Below, one piece after another: positions 52,341-60,868 of a DNA stretch of 64,000 nucleotides. A program made the translations under genes and the position numbers. Location: positions 1 to 64,000 of the forward strand of contig NZ_JABAIT010000016.1 in assembly GCF_012843265.1 (NCBI RefSeq), read 5' to 3'. The notes beneath the pieces were generated by a model that saw nothing but the letters and a program-made list of their open reading frames with translations, did not search any database and was not told where the DNA came from. Numbering within the stretch: position 1 is the stretch's first letter; every line of letters starts with the position of its first letter. This DNA comes from Bacillus sp. DNRA2 (GTDB lineage: Bacteria > Bacillota > Bacilli > Bacillales > Cytobacillaceae).

Positions 52341-53652
52341 TATTAGTCCCCTCTTTTCTCGTCACATCATTTAAATTTAAGTCCTCAGGCCTGCTCCGCA
52401 TTTCATTACTTGGCAATTTGAAAAAGATTTTTAAGAAGGTTCCTTTATTGAATTCATTAAGACCATCTAAATATGCAACACCAAAAACTTGAATCGTTCC
52501 CAAATAACTTAATAGTAAATAAAATGAAATGAGTACTCCAAAAAAGCCAAGAATAGAGGCCAATAATATCGAAATAAAACGAATAACTGATATCGTCCCA
52601 ATTAAAGATTGATCGATTAAAGTAAAGGTAGCAACTGTTGATAAAGCAATAATGACCAACATAGAAGGACTGGTTAATCCAGAGCGGATCGCAGCGTCAC
52701 CAATAATTAATCCACCGACCACACTCAATATTTGACCAATCGCCATCGGCAACCGAACTCCAGCTTCGCGGAACAAATCAAATAAAAGCAACATCCCAAA
52801 TGCTTCTAAAGGTGCCGGGAAAGGGACACCCCTTCTGGTTTCAACAATGGTTGCCAACAATGTCAGCGGTAACTGGTCCTGATGAAAGGTGGTCAAGGCA
52901 ATCCAAATTCCAGGCAACATCGTCGATACAATTAAACCCGAAACCCGTAAAAATCGCTCTAATGAGCTGAAAATATAGGTTACTTCACGATCTTCACTAC
53001 TTTTAAATAAAAGGTGAAAATTAATCGGCGTAATATAAGCTGTTGCCACTCCATCTATTAATATCACAAACCTGCCGCTTGTAAGGTTTTGAACTGCAAA
53101 ATCAGGTTTCCCTGTATATTTGTGTCTTGGAAAAATCCCGTAAGGATTATCATTTATTAATTCTTCTAATTGTGTACCACTTGTCAGAGTATCAACTGAA
53201 ACGCTTTTCAGCTTATTTGTGATTTGGGCAAGGGTATCTTTATTGACGATATCATCCATATAAAGAAGTAAAACCTTCGTTTGTGACCTCTTCCCTATCG
53301 TAAATTCATCAAAAACTAAGCTAGTCGTCCTTAAACGCTTCCGGATTAGTGAAATATTAACGTTAAGATCTTCAATAAAATCATCACGAGGTCCAAGGAT
53401 AGTTGACTCCGCCTTAGTATCTTCAGGGGTACGTTGCGGTCGCTTGGAAATATCTGCAGTAATCATGGTTCCAGGTATACCGAAATCAATTAACAGCATT
53501 CCTGCAAAAACATCCGCTATGGCCTCTTCCTTGTTATGTATTGTTCCTAAAGAAGGGAGATTGAGGTTTTCGAGAATTTCCTCTTGTGTAGGAACACTTT
53601 GGAATTGATCAAAAAACTTTTCAATCAATCTAGGAATTGTATTGAAAAGCAC
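52330..53652 (-). CDS. GerA-type germination protein, N-terminally short
   Basis: This 440-residue protein is the A subunit of a germinant receptor, with five membrane segments in its second half and the conserved G-P-R at residues 87-89 (near 145 in B. subtilis GerAA). The N-terminal cytoplasmic domain therefore lacks about 60 residues. The GTG start at 53652 has no ribosome binding site and lies 23 bases inside the upstream gerB-type gene, which itself lacks its last membrane helix. A deletion at the gerB-gerA junction would explain both. The remaining domain looks intact (L-E-E-L-I-x-D-N-P-Y). Confidence 0.85.
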   Translation of the reverse strand: MLFNTIPRLIEKFFDQFQSVPTQEEILENLNLPSLGTIHNKEEAIADVFAGMLLIDFGIPGTMITADISKRPQRTPEDTKAESTILGPRDDFIEDLNVNISLIRKRLRTTSLVFDEFTIGKRSQTKVLLLYMDDIVNKDTLAQITNKLKSVSVDTLTSGTQLEELINDNPYGIFPRHKYTGKPDFAVQNLTSGRFVILIDGVATAYITPINFHLLFKSSEDREVTYIFSSLERFLRVSGLIVSTMLPGIWIALTTFHQDQLPLTLLATIVETRRGVPFPAPLEAFGMLLLFDLFREAGVRLPMAIGQILSVVGGLIIGDAAIRSGLTSPSMLVIIALSTVATFTLIDQSLIGTISVIRFISILLASILGFFGVLISFYLLLSYLGTIQVFGVAYLDGLNEFNKGTFLKIFFKLPSNEMRSRPEDLNLNDVTRKEGTNNQK

Positions 53653-54613
53653 TCAACGGATAAAGAGTAAGAATCTCAACTAAAACAAACACGGTAAAAA
53701 GGGCATATTTCCCGATTTTTTGGTTATTTAGGGAGAAAAGCTCTCTTATTAAGAAAAATAGAAAACTGATTCGAATATAGGCACCGGTAAGCCATTGATA
53801 AATGACAAAAAAGAATATGTGTTCAATAAAATGTCCAATCGATACTAGCTCCCATTCTTCATACGCCGGAAATCGTTGCTTTTCCGCCTCGCCTTGACTG
53901 AATTCAATGATTGCGCCCACGAGCGGACCAATCGTTAATCCTGTTAGCAAAATAGCCGTGATGGCAAATTGCTTAAAGCTAAATTTTTCCCTAATCTTAT
54001 CCTGCATTAATAAGACTAAAAATAATTCAAAGAAGCCAGATAACGGGAATATGGTCCCTTTAAGAATAGGTGCGTAGCCATGTTCGAAAATAGGTTTTAA
54101 TAATGAGTAATCCTTATATTGCATGTTAACGATGGCTACAAAAAAACCGAAAATGATCACAAAAAACAAGAGAAATTGATTAATGACGCAGATGGATTTC
54201 AAGTTTGTGTTGGCCATCATTAGACATACGAATCCAAGTGCAATTGCGGTAACGGTCTTTGGCGTTTCTGGAAGCAGCGTAATATGGATCCAGGTTACAG
54301 TTTCTCGTAATGTCGCAGCCACCATCAATGTTAAACTGATTATAAGTAAACCAATTAAACTATAGACAACCCATTTATTTCCCCGGCTCATTAGCCATGT
54401 AAAGATATTCTCTCGATTCGTCTTTTTATGTATCGCTAAAATAATCCAAATCCAAACTAATGTAATGACTAGCGCTAAAAGCACACTCATCCATGAATCC
54501 TTTTTAGCTGTTTGAATAAGTGGAGGAATTGCAAAAACATGATTTTTTAACCCTACTGCGGTGATAATTAGAAGGATAATTTGAAAAATTGAAATTTGAT
54601 TCGCATTGTTAAT
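53630..54613 (-). CDS. GerB-type germination permease, damaged or non-canonical start
   Basis: This is the B subunit (APC-superfamily, Spore_permease) of the receptor. The first ATG in frame is 54490, but the reading frame extends 41 codons upstream to an ATT at 54613 and encodes the family's N-terminus (N-Q-I-S-I-F-Q-I, then D-S-W-M-S-V-L-L-A), with a GGGGGAG site about 10 nt before the ATT. A T insertion in TTGAGTTAGA would equally explain the missing start. The C-terminus ends after Y-P-L-S-A-F-Q and lacks the final helix. Length from 54490 is 286 residues versus about 365 usual. Confidence 0.75.
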   Translation of the reverse strand: MNNANQISIFQIILLIITAVGLKNHVFAIPPLIQTAKKDSWMSVLLALVITLVWIWIILAIHKKTNRENIFTWLMSRGNKWVVYSLIGLLIISLTLMVAATLRETVTWIHITLLPETPKTVTAIALGFVCLMMANTNLKSICVINQFLLFFVIIFGFFVAIVNMQYKDYSLLKPIFEHGYAPILKGTIFPLSGFFELFLVLLMQDKIREKFSFKQFAITAILLTGLTIGPLVGAIIEFSQGEAEKQRFPAYEEWELVSIGHFIEHIFFFVIYQWLTGAYIRISFLFFLIRELFSLNNQKIGKYALFTVFVLVEILTLYPLSAFQYNS

Positions 54614-54956
54614 TCTAACTCAACTCCCCCTAATTTTGATTTTCCTATTTTTCGCAGGATTGCTGTTAATATTCTCCTAACCCAAACATTTCACAAAATT
54701 AGTAGACTCCAAATTCAATTACTTCCTTTTTACATAAAATTATGTTAAATTTGGCTTTATATTAAAAAGTTTACCTAGGGAAACTTTTTTATCTAAGCAC
54801 ACGAAGAACATTGTGACTATGAGCATTAAAGGATAATGTTGACCTCGTGTAACATATGTTTCGAGTTGCATATGTTATAAAAAAACCAATTTTAAATAGG
54901 CATTGAAACTAAACTAAGCTTAGATTAATAAAAAATAGGAATGTGAGGGTGGAGAA
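54614..54956. other. Region between gerB and the ZIP gene
   Basis: These 343 bp contain an MntR-like palindrome (54766-54787) and a 9-bp inverted repeat TAACATATG/CATATGTTA (54850-54858 with 54869-54877), and otherwise nothing I recognise. Confidence 0.5.
54766..54787. promoter_or_regulatory. Palindrome resembling an MntR box, upstream of the ZIP transporter
   Basis: AAAGTTT-A-CCTAGG-G-AAACTTT is a 22-bp near-perfect palindrome. It resembles the MntR-type (DtxR family) operator half-pattern TTTGCCTTAAGG as I remember it. It could instead work as a simple terminator hairpin. The ZIP gene starts about 170 bp downstream. Confidence 0.35.
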
Positions 54957-55754
54957 GTGGAGAATGTCTTATTTGCGTTAGGGCTAACCCTTCTTGCGGG
55001 ATTAGCTACTGGGATTGGAAGTGTTTTAGCCTTTTTTACATCCCACACTAATACAAAATTTCTATCATTAGCACTTGGTTTTTCAGCAGGAGTCATGATT
55101 TACGTTTCAATGATTGAAATATTTTCCAAAGCTAAGGTAGCTCTCGTATCTGATTTAGGGGAAGTACCCGGAAATTGGGTAACAGTGATTAGCTTTTTTG
55201 GGGGCATGCTCTTAATTGCTTTGATTGACAAATTCATTCCAAAGCAAGGAAATCCACATGAAGTTAAAAAAGTGGAGGAAATGAACAGTCCCTCTACTAG
55301 TCCTGACCTTTTAAAAATGGGCACCTTTACTGCGCTAGCAATTGGTATTCACAATTTTCCCGAAGGCATTGCCACCTTTGCTTCAGCGATTCAAGATCCA
55401 GGACTGGGAATTGCCATTGCTTTTGCGATAGCCATTCATAATATTCCAGAAGGAATTGCCGTTTCCGTACCGATTTATTTTGCTACAAAAAGTAAGAAAA
55501 AAGCTTTTAAACTATCATTCTTATCTGGCTTATCCGAACCAATTGGTGCTTTACTTGCCTATCTGGTTTTGATGCCTTTCTTAACTGATACGTTGTTTGG
55601 TATTATTTTTGCTGGAGTGGCAGGAATTATGGTGTTTATTTCACTGGATGAATTATTGCCAGCTGCCAAGAAATACGATGAAGCACATACCTCGATTTAC
55701 GGCCTTGTTGGTGGAATGGCTGTGATGGCTGTAAGCCTACTATTATTTATTTAA
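54957..55754 (+). CDS. ZIP-family divalent metal transporter (ZupT-like)
   Basis: This 265-residue protein has eight membrane segments and the ZIP signature in helices 4 and 5: H-N-F-P-E-G near residue 132 and H-N-I-P-E-G near residue 161, which form the binuclear metal site. It imports zinc and perhaps iron or manganese. A variable His-poor loop (about 97-118) lies between helices 3 and 4. The GTG start at 54957 follows GAGGGTGGAG. Whether Mn or Zn controls it is open; see the palindromes upstream. Confidence 0.9.
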   Translation: MENVLFALGLTLLAGLATGIGSVLAFFTSHTNTKFLSLALGFSAGVMIYVSMIEIFSKAKVALVSDLGEVPGNWVTVISFFGGMLLIALIDKFIPKQGNPHEVKKVEEMNSPSTSPDLLKMGTFTALAIGIHNFPEGIATFASAIQDPGLGIAIAFAIAIHNIPEGIAVSVPIYFATKSKKKAFKLSFLSGLSEPIGALLAYLVLMPFLTDTLFGIIFAGVAGIMVFISLDELLPAAKKYDEAHTSIYGLVGGMAVMAVSLLLFI

Positions 55755-55760
55755 CATTCT

Positions 55761-55958
55761 TAAACAAAGGCTGTGTTAAACATGAATGTTGATTTCCGCT
55801 GCAGGCACTTCGCTTTCCGCGGGGCTAGTTGGGAGCCTCCTCGGCGCATTCGCGCCTGTGGGGTCTCCCATACCAGCTACTCCCGCAGGAGTCTTCGTGC
55901 CTTCCGCTCCAATCAACTTGAGAAAAATCAACACTAAGCTTTAACACAGCCTAAACAA
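55761..55958. mobile_element. MITE-like element with terminal inverted repeats
   Basis: A perfect 13-bp terminal inverted repeat AGGCTGTGTTAAA/TTTAACACAGCCT (55768-55780 and 55940-55952) encloses a GC-rich, imperfectly palindromic core (about 55789-55920: TTGATTTCCGCT at one end, CTCCAATCAA at the other). TAAACAA at 55761-55767 is repeated at 55952-55958, possibly a target-site duplication. It encodes no protein. From memory, related cores occur throughout Bacillaceae. Confidence 0.75.
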
Positions 55959-55978
55959 AAAAAATGGAAAGGAGCTAA

Positions 55979-56374
55979 TTATTCAAGCTCCTTTCCTTGA
56001 CTTTTTGTGTCACTCTGTTGATTTAGATGGCTTAAAAGATGTTTCTCAAATAGTGTGTCCACTTCAGCTTGTGCTTCTTTTTGAAATAATCTATAGCGAT
56101 GGAGCAATTCTTTCCCTGCAGGTGACAATATCGTTCCTTTCTGCCGATTACCTTGCTGTCGCTCCACCAACTGCATGTTTAAGCGCTCTTCCGTAGCAGT
56201 TACCTTCCCCCATGCTGCACGATATGACATTCCTAACGCCGCAGCTGCTTGATTCATTGAACCTGTTCTTTCAATTTCCTCAAACAAACGAATTCTTCCG
56301 AGTCCAAAAATTACTTCATCGTTAAGTTCGATCCATATTTTTGACTTCACCGTAAATTGTTGTTTACTGCTCAA
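55979..56374 (-). CDS. ModE-like winged-helix regulator (LysR-type HTH only)
   Basis: This 131-residue protein has the ModE N-terminal HTH: R-I-R-L-F-E-E-I-E-R-T-G-S-M-N-Q-A-A-A-A-L and S-Y-R-A-A-W segments around residues 25-60. It lacks the C-terminal molybdate-binding MOP domains, so it resembles single-domain ModE-type regulators. The start is TTG 56374, with AGGTGG 7 nt upstream. A palindrome before modA (57552-57571) resembles a ModE site, so it may repress modA when molybdate is plentiful (inference). Confidence 0.85.
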   Translation of the reverse strand: MSSKQQFTVKSKIWIELNDEVIFGLGRIRLFEEIERTGSMNQAAAALGMSYRAAWGKVTATEERLNMQLVERQQGNRQKGTILSPAGKELLHRYRLFQKEAQAEVDTLFEKHLLSHLNQQSDTKSQGKELE

Positions 56375-56563
56375 GTACTCCCCACCTTTCAAATATTCAT
56401 TATGTTCAAAACACTATTTATCAAATGTAAGTAATCAATTAACTATAACTAAATTATACTAAGATTATTTATATAAAACCATGCTTTTCATTTATACATT
56501 CCCCCACAATGGACGTTGAGGACTTTCACACCTTAGTGCGAAGCGTTGCCAAACGCACATAAA

Positions 56564-56592
56564 GAGGGTGCTCATAGTACATGAGCACCCTC
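56564..56592 (-). terminator. Hairpin terminator of the enoyl-CoA hydratase gene
   Basis: A 12-bp perfect stem GAGGGTGCTCAT with its complement (56564-56575 with 56581-56592) is followed on the minus strand only by a weak T stretch. Confidence 0.7.
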
Positions 56593-56618
56593 CATCTATT
56601 TATTAGTATTCAATTTTA

Positions 56619-57404
56619 TTAAAGAACTGGTTTTTTTGTATCGTTCCAAACAGGTTTCCTTTTTTCTAAGAATGCTCTGATCCCCTCTTGTGCATCTGGA
56701 TGTTTCGTATTAAGCGAAATCACTTCGGTTGCATAATTTAAAGCTTGGAAATCTTCCATATTGATTTGCTGATAGAATTGACGCTTTCCTAATTCAATAA
56801 TATTCAGGCTCTGCTTCGTGATATCTTTCGCAAGCCGCTCAGTTTCTACATCTAATAGTTCTACTGGAACCACTTTATTAACTAGGCCATGCTGTAACGC
56901 TTCTTCAGCAGACATAAAATTCCCAGTGAATAATAGTTCAACTGCCTTTTTTCGACCAATATTCCGACTTAAAAAGACTGCAGGCGTACTGCAGAATAAC
57001 CCACTATTAATACCTGGAGTGGCAAATTTCGCTTCATCACTGGCAATCGCCATATCACTGGCTGCAACCAATTGACAGCCTGCTGCCACAGCAGCTTTAC
57101 GAACTTTAGAAATCACAAGCTGTGGAATTTCTCGCATCGTTCTCATAACGACCTGACAGGTTTGAAAAAGCTGTAATACTTCTGTTTCAGTTTTCGCTTC
57201 AATCTCTCTTAAGCTGTGCCCGGCACAAAATACTTTTTCGGATCCCTCAATTACCACAACTTTTACTTCTCTTTTAGCTGCTATTTCTTTCAATAACATA
57301 TCCAATTCTTCTAAAAGTGTCATTGATAACGTATTAAATTCTAATGGATTATCCAATGTAATATAAGCAATATCCTCTGTTTGTCTAAAAGCTAAAAATT
57401 CCAT
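56619..57404 (-). CDS. Enoyl-CoA hydratase/isomerase family protein
   Basis: This 261-residue crotonase-fold protein has the oxyanion-hole segments C-A-G-H-S-L-R (about 60-66) and A-A-G-C-Q-L-V-A-A-S-D-M (about 107-118). The catalytic Glu of the hydratase pair is not clear: the second helix position reads S-G-L-F-C-S-T-P, similar to ECHDC3-type members whose activity is unknown. It is monocistronic, between modE-like and modA genes, with no evident functional tie. AAGGAGTGGAG precedes the ATG. Confidence 0.88.
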   Translation of the reverse strand: MEFLAFRQTEDIAYITLDNPLEFNTLSMTLLEELDMLLKEIAAKREVKVVVIEGSEKVFCAGHSLREIEAKTETEVLQLFQTCQVVMRTMREIPQLVISKVRKAAVAAGCQLVAASDMAIASDEAKFATPGINSGLFCSTPAVFLSRNIGRKKAVELLFTGNFMSAEEALQHGLVNKVVPVELLDVETERLAKDITKQSLNIIELGKRQFYQQINMEDFQALNYATEVISLNTKHPDAQEGIRAFLEKRKPVWNDTKKPVL

Positions 57405-57551
57405 TTCTCCACTCCTTGGCTATTTTATAGTTGATAACTATATTTTGAATGTTCTGTAAATTCAGGTCAAGTAGAAATAGAGATTATGTGATTTTTTTCA
57501 GTAGAATGGCCATTTTTTACGTTGGATCACCTTTAACTCAAAGTCTAATTA

Positions 57552-57571
57552 GTTATAATATGGTTTATAAC
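57552..57571 (+). promoter_or_regulatory. Candidate ModE operator before modA
   Basis: GTTATAA-N6-TTATAAC (arms 57552-57558 and 57565-57571) is an exact 7-bp inverted repeat with a 6-bp spacer and resembles the TATATA-type ModE operator. It ends 19 bp upstream of the modA start and overlaps a likely -10 region. Confidence 0.5.
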
Positions 57572-57589
57572 ATATAAAGGATGTTGATC

Positions 57590-58390
57590 ATGAACAAATA
57601 CCTACCACTTCTATTTTCCTTTATGCTTATTTTACCATTAGCTACTGGATGTGCTGACACATTACCAAACAGCAAACATGAAGGAAATGATGCACAGAAA
57701 GAACAGGTTGAATTAACCATTTCCGCCGCGGCAAGTTTACAAGATGCATTAAATGAAATCAAAACCAAGTTTGAAAAAGATCATTCAAATATTATGTTAA
57801 CCTTTAACTACGGTGCTTCAGGGACCCTACAAACTCAAATTTCTCAAGGCGCTCCAGTTGATTTGTTTTTCTCTGCAGCAGAGGATAAATTTGATCAATT
57901 AATGGACAAGGGGTTAATCGATAAAGATGCTGGAATCGATCTTGTCGGCAATGAAATTGTTCTAGTTGTACCAAAAGATTCCACTAAAGAAATGAACGAT
58001 TTTAAAGACCTCACAAAAGCAGACAAAATTTCGATTGGGACACCTGAAACGGTTCCAGCTGGGCTATATGCAAAGGAGACAATGGAAAATATCAAAGTCT
58101 GGGAAAATGTAGTGGATAAAATTGTTTTTGCAAAGGATGTTCGTCAAGTTCTCACTTATGTTGAAACAGGAAACGTCGATGCTGGAATCGTTTATAAAAC
58201 GGATGCAAAAACATCTGATAAAGTAAAAATTGTGGCGACAGCAGCTGAGGACACTCACACACCGATTATTTATCCAGTGGGAATCATAAATAAGACAAAA
58301 CACATTGAAGAAGCTCAATTATTTTATGATTATCTTCAAAAGAAAGAATCATTGGAAATTCTTAAAAAATATGGTTTCAAAAGTCTTTAA
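57590..58390 (+). CDS. modA: Molybdate ABC transporter substrate-binding lipoprotein
   Basis: This 266-residue lipoprotein binds molybdate or tungstate outside the membrane. It has a lipobox L-A-T-G-C near residue 21, then S-A-A-A-S-L (about 48-53), Y-G-A-S-G-T-L (about 82-88), A-P-V-D-L-F-F-S-A and a tail with D-A-G-I-V-Y, all typical of ModA. The start is ATG 57590 with AAAGG 9 nt upstream; the ATG at 57581 is too close to the site. ModB and modC are not adjacent, so the permease and ATPase must be encoded elsewhere. Confidence 0.9.
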   Translation: MNKYLPLLFSFMLILPLATGCADTLPNSKHEGNDAQKEQVELTISAAASLQDALNEIKTKFEKDHSNIMLTFNYGASGTLQTQISQGAPVDLFFSAAEDKFDQLMDKGLIDKDAGIDLVGNEIVLVVPKDSTKEMNDFKDLTKADKISIGTPETVPAGLYAKETMENIKVWENVVDKIVFAKDVRQVLTYVETGNVDAGIVYKTDAKTSDKVKIVATAAEDTHTPIIYPVGIINKTKHIEEAQLFYDYLQKKESLEILKKYGFKSL

Positions 58391-58396
58391 TATATC

Positions 58397-58437
58397 AAAA
58401 GACGAGCCCACCCTTCAGGGAAAACGGCTCGACTTTT
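58397..58437. terminator. Terminator between convergent modA and bioA
   Basis: A stem AAAAGACGAGCC paired with GGCTCGACTTTT (58397-58408 and 58426-58437, one mismatch) encloses a smaller CCC/GGG hairpin. Confidence 0.75.
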
Positions 58438-58456
58438 GATTATTTCAATTTAGAAA

Positions 58457-59818
58457 CTAGTAAGTCGCAAAAAATTCCGTTATTGCATCGTTTGCTGTTT
58501 CAATCATGATCCTGATTTCTTCTTTTGTGATGACATATGGCGGCATAAAATATAGAATGTTGCCGAGCGGACGAAGCAGCAAACCCTTCTCTAGAGCGAT
58601 TTTATAAATTTGATAACCCATCCTATCGCTACTTGGAAATGGTTCCTTCGTCACCTTATCCTTCACCAATTCAATCGCTCCAACCATCCCAGTTTGCCGA
58701 TATTCTCCAACATATGGCAAATCACTAAATGCTGCAGAAGCCTGTTGCTTCATGAAAACACTCTTTGTTTGTATCTGTTCGATGATTTCTTCCTCTTCAA
58801 AAATCTTTAACACCTCAAGCGCGACCCGACAGGCCAAAGTATTGCCAGTGTAACTGTGAGAATGTAAAAACGCCTTCATTGTTTGATAGTCATCATAAAA
58901 TGCGTTGTAAACTTCATCCGTTGTTAACACTGCAGACAAAGGCAAATAGCCACCTGTTAAGCCTTTTGAAAGACACATAAAATCCGGTGAAATCCCTGCT
59001 TGCTCGCAAGCAAACATCGTCCCCGTCCTGCCAAAACCAACTGCAATTTCATCGGCAATCAGATGAACATCGTATTGTATACATAGTTCCTTTAATCCCT
59101 TCAGATAAGCAGGAGGATACATTTTCATGCCCGCCGCTGCTTGAATCAATGGTTCAATGATAACCGCTGATATTTCTTCATGATGCAACTTCATCTTTTC
59201 TTCGATAAAAGTAAGGCATTGTGTGCCGCAACGATCAGGTCGCTCATTAAATGGACATCTAAAACAATCTGGACCCTCGGCCCGGACCGTATTTAATAAT
59301 AATGGTAGAAAAACCTCATTATAAAGACCCACTCCACCAACCGAAAGCGCACCAAGGGTCTCTCCATGATATGCATCACTCAAAGCCAAAAATCTTGTTT
59401 TCTTCGGCTTATCGTTCTGCATGTGGTATTGAAAGCTCATTTTTAACGCTACTTCAATTGCGGATGAGCCGTTATCGGCAAAGAAAACCTTGTTTAGCCC
59501 AGCTGGCGTCATTTGCACTAATTTTTCTGCTAAAAAGATGGCTGGTTCATGTGTAAAATTGGCAAAGATTGCATGCTCCAATTGAAAGGCTTGCTTCGCT
59601 AGTGCTGTGCTTATCCGTTCATTACTATGACCAAATAAGTTCACCCACCACGAAGAAACTGCATCAAGATACTGCTTACCATTTTCATCATACAAATATA
59701 TGCCCTTCCCACTTTTAATAACGATGGGCGGAAATTCTTCATAATCTTTCATCTGCGAGCAAGGATGCCAAACATGATCCAAATCTCGTTTTTGCAAATT
59801 AGAAATAGTCGAAATCAC
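58457..59818 (-). CDS. bioA: Adenosylmethionine--8-amino-7-oxononanoate aminotransferase
   Basis: This 453-residue PLP enzyme converts KAPA to DAPA in biotin synthesis. The class-III aminotransferase pattern is intact: [29 protein letters not shown] and the PLP Lys in L-S-K-G-L-T-G-G. It overlaps bioD by 4 bases, forming a bioDA operon. BioA uses SAM, BioK lysine as amino donor; sequence alone does not decide here. Genes bioB, bioF and bioW are not in the window. Confidence 0.93.
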   Translation of the reverse strand: MISTISNLQKRDLDHVWHPCSQMKDYEEFPPIVIKSGKGIYLYDENGKQYLDAVSSWWVNLFGHSNERISTALAKQAFQLEHAIFANFTHEPAIFLAEKLVQMTPAGLNKVFFADNGSSAIEVALKMSFQYHMQNDKPKKTRFLALSDAYHGETLGALSVGGVGLYNEVFLPLLLNTVRAEGPDCFRCPFNERPDRCGTQCLTFIEEKMKLHHEEISAVIIEPLIQAAAGMKMYPPAYLKGLKELCIQYDVHLIADEIAVGFGRTGTMFACEQAGISPDFMCLSKGLTGGYLPLSAVLTTDEVYNAFYDDYQTMKAFLHSHSYTGNTLACRVALEVLKIFEEEEIIEQIQTKSVFMKQQASAAFSDLPYVGEYRQTGMVGAIELVKDKVTKEPFPSSDRMGYQIYKIALEKGLLLRPLGNILYFMPPYVITKEEIRIMIETANDAITEFFATY

Positions 59819-60504
59819 TGCTTCATCAGCCTTTCTATTAATGGTCCATCTAACAAAATTCCACCTAAACTAGCAACATGACTCAACTTTGGAATCGTAA
59901 GTGAAGGTAGACTTGTTAACTGTTGAATGGCCCTTACATTATTAATCTCTAAATGTGTTCCGTGAAATCCATTAAAGACAATTCCGGCAACTGCGATATC
60001 TCGATTTTTTAGAGCCTCAAGTGATAGCAAAGTGTGGTTGATTGTCCCTAACGTCGTCCGTGTCACTAATACAACTGGCAGCTGTGATTCTTGAATCAAG
60101 TCAATAAAACAATAATTCAGTTGCTCATCCAACGGAACGAATAGCCCGCCTGCACCTTCACAAATCACATAATCATATTGCATCTTCAAATGATTGATAT
60201 GGTTTAGAATGACGTCCTTACTAATCATTGCCCCATCTAAAAACGCTGCATAATGCGGGGATGCTGGCTCTTTAAAAGAATAACTATTTACGTGTTCTTC
60301 TACTAACCTAGTATTACTGTGAGCTTGATAGAACGCCGTATCAGGATAATAAGACTTAGAACCTTCGATGACAATACCTGATTGAACAGGCTTATACGGG
60401 ATGACATTTTCACCCTTTCTCTGAAAAAACTCCATCATGGCAGCGGTAACCAATGTTTTTCCTACATCAGTATCAGTTCCGACTACCCAAAAATGTTGTG
60501 TCAT
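59815..60504 (-). CDS. bioD: Dethiobiotin synthetase
   Basis: This 229-residue ATP-dependent enzyme makes dethiobiotin from DAPA and CO2. The P-loop G-T-D-T-D-V-G-K-T (near residues 9-17), P-Y-K-P-V-Q-S-G and the E-G-A-G-G-L motif are present. The start is ATG 60504; a TTG two codons upstream (60510) sits at a better distance from the AAGGGAA site and is an alternative. It leads the operon, and two BirA-type operators lie 145-225 bp upstream. Confidence 0.93.
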   Translation of the reverse strand: MTQHFWVVGTDTDVGKTLVTAAMMEFFQRKGENVIPYKPVQSGIVIEGSKSYYPDTAFYQAHSNTRLVEEHVNSYSFKEPASPHYAAFLDGAMISKDVILNHINHLKMQYDYVICEGAGGLFVPLDEQLNYCFIDLIQESQLPVVLVTRTTLGTINHTLLSLEALKNRDIAVAGIVFNGFHGTHLEINNVRAIQQLTSLPSLTIPKLSHVASLGGILLDGPLIERLMKQ

Positions 60505-60649
60505 TTGCAATAATTCCCTTCTACAAATATTTATTTTTTCAAAATATGAAATTTAAGCACCGATAACCCGGTTATTACATAAGTGCGGCAAATAATCCGC
60601 ATAAGACGATGTTCCTTGTTTAGAAATAACCTATTACCCCTCTTTTAAT

Positions 60650-60676
60650 GTTAACTATTTTTAATATTTAGTTAAC
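60650..60676. promoter_or_regulatory. BirA-type biotin operator, site 1
   Basis: AAT-GTTAAC-N15-GTTAAC-AATT matches the Firmicutes BirA operator layout (inverted GTTAAC half-sites with a 15-bp spacer). It lies 146 bp upstream of bioD. Confidence 0.75.
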
Positions 60677-60702
60677 AATTATTAGGGATTATTTTCTCAT
60701 AC

Positions 60703-60729
60703 GTTAACCTATTTGTAAACATAGTTAAC
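60703..60729. promoter_or_regulatory. BirA-type biotin operator, site 2
   Basis: GTTAACC-N14-GTTAACAATT repeats the same half-sites and 15-bp spacing 53 bp to the right of site 1. It could serve bioDA, the divergent YczE-like gene, or both. Confidence 0.7.
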
Positions 60730-60794
60730 AATTATACAATTAATAGAATAATAGGAAATTTTTGAATGGTTACATTCTTCTTCTTTATGATATA

Positions 60795-60804
60795 TTGGTA
60801 TAAT
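60795..60804 (+). promoter_or_regulatory. Extended -10 promoter of the YczE-like gene
   Basis: TTGG-TATAAT (60795-60804) is an extended -10 element (TGn then a perfect TATAAT), about 65 bp before the YczE-like start. I see no good -35 box. Confidence 0.45.
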
Positions 60805-60868
60805 ACAAGATTGGTTTTAACAGTTCGGTGTTCCCCTTTTTGAAGTCTATATAGAAAGTGGAGTATAT

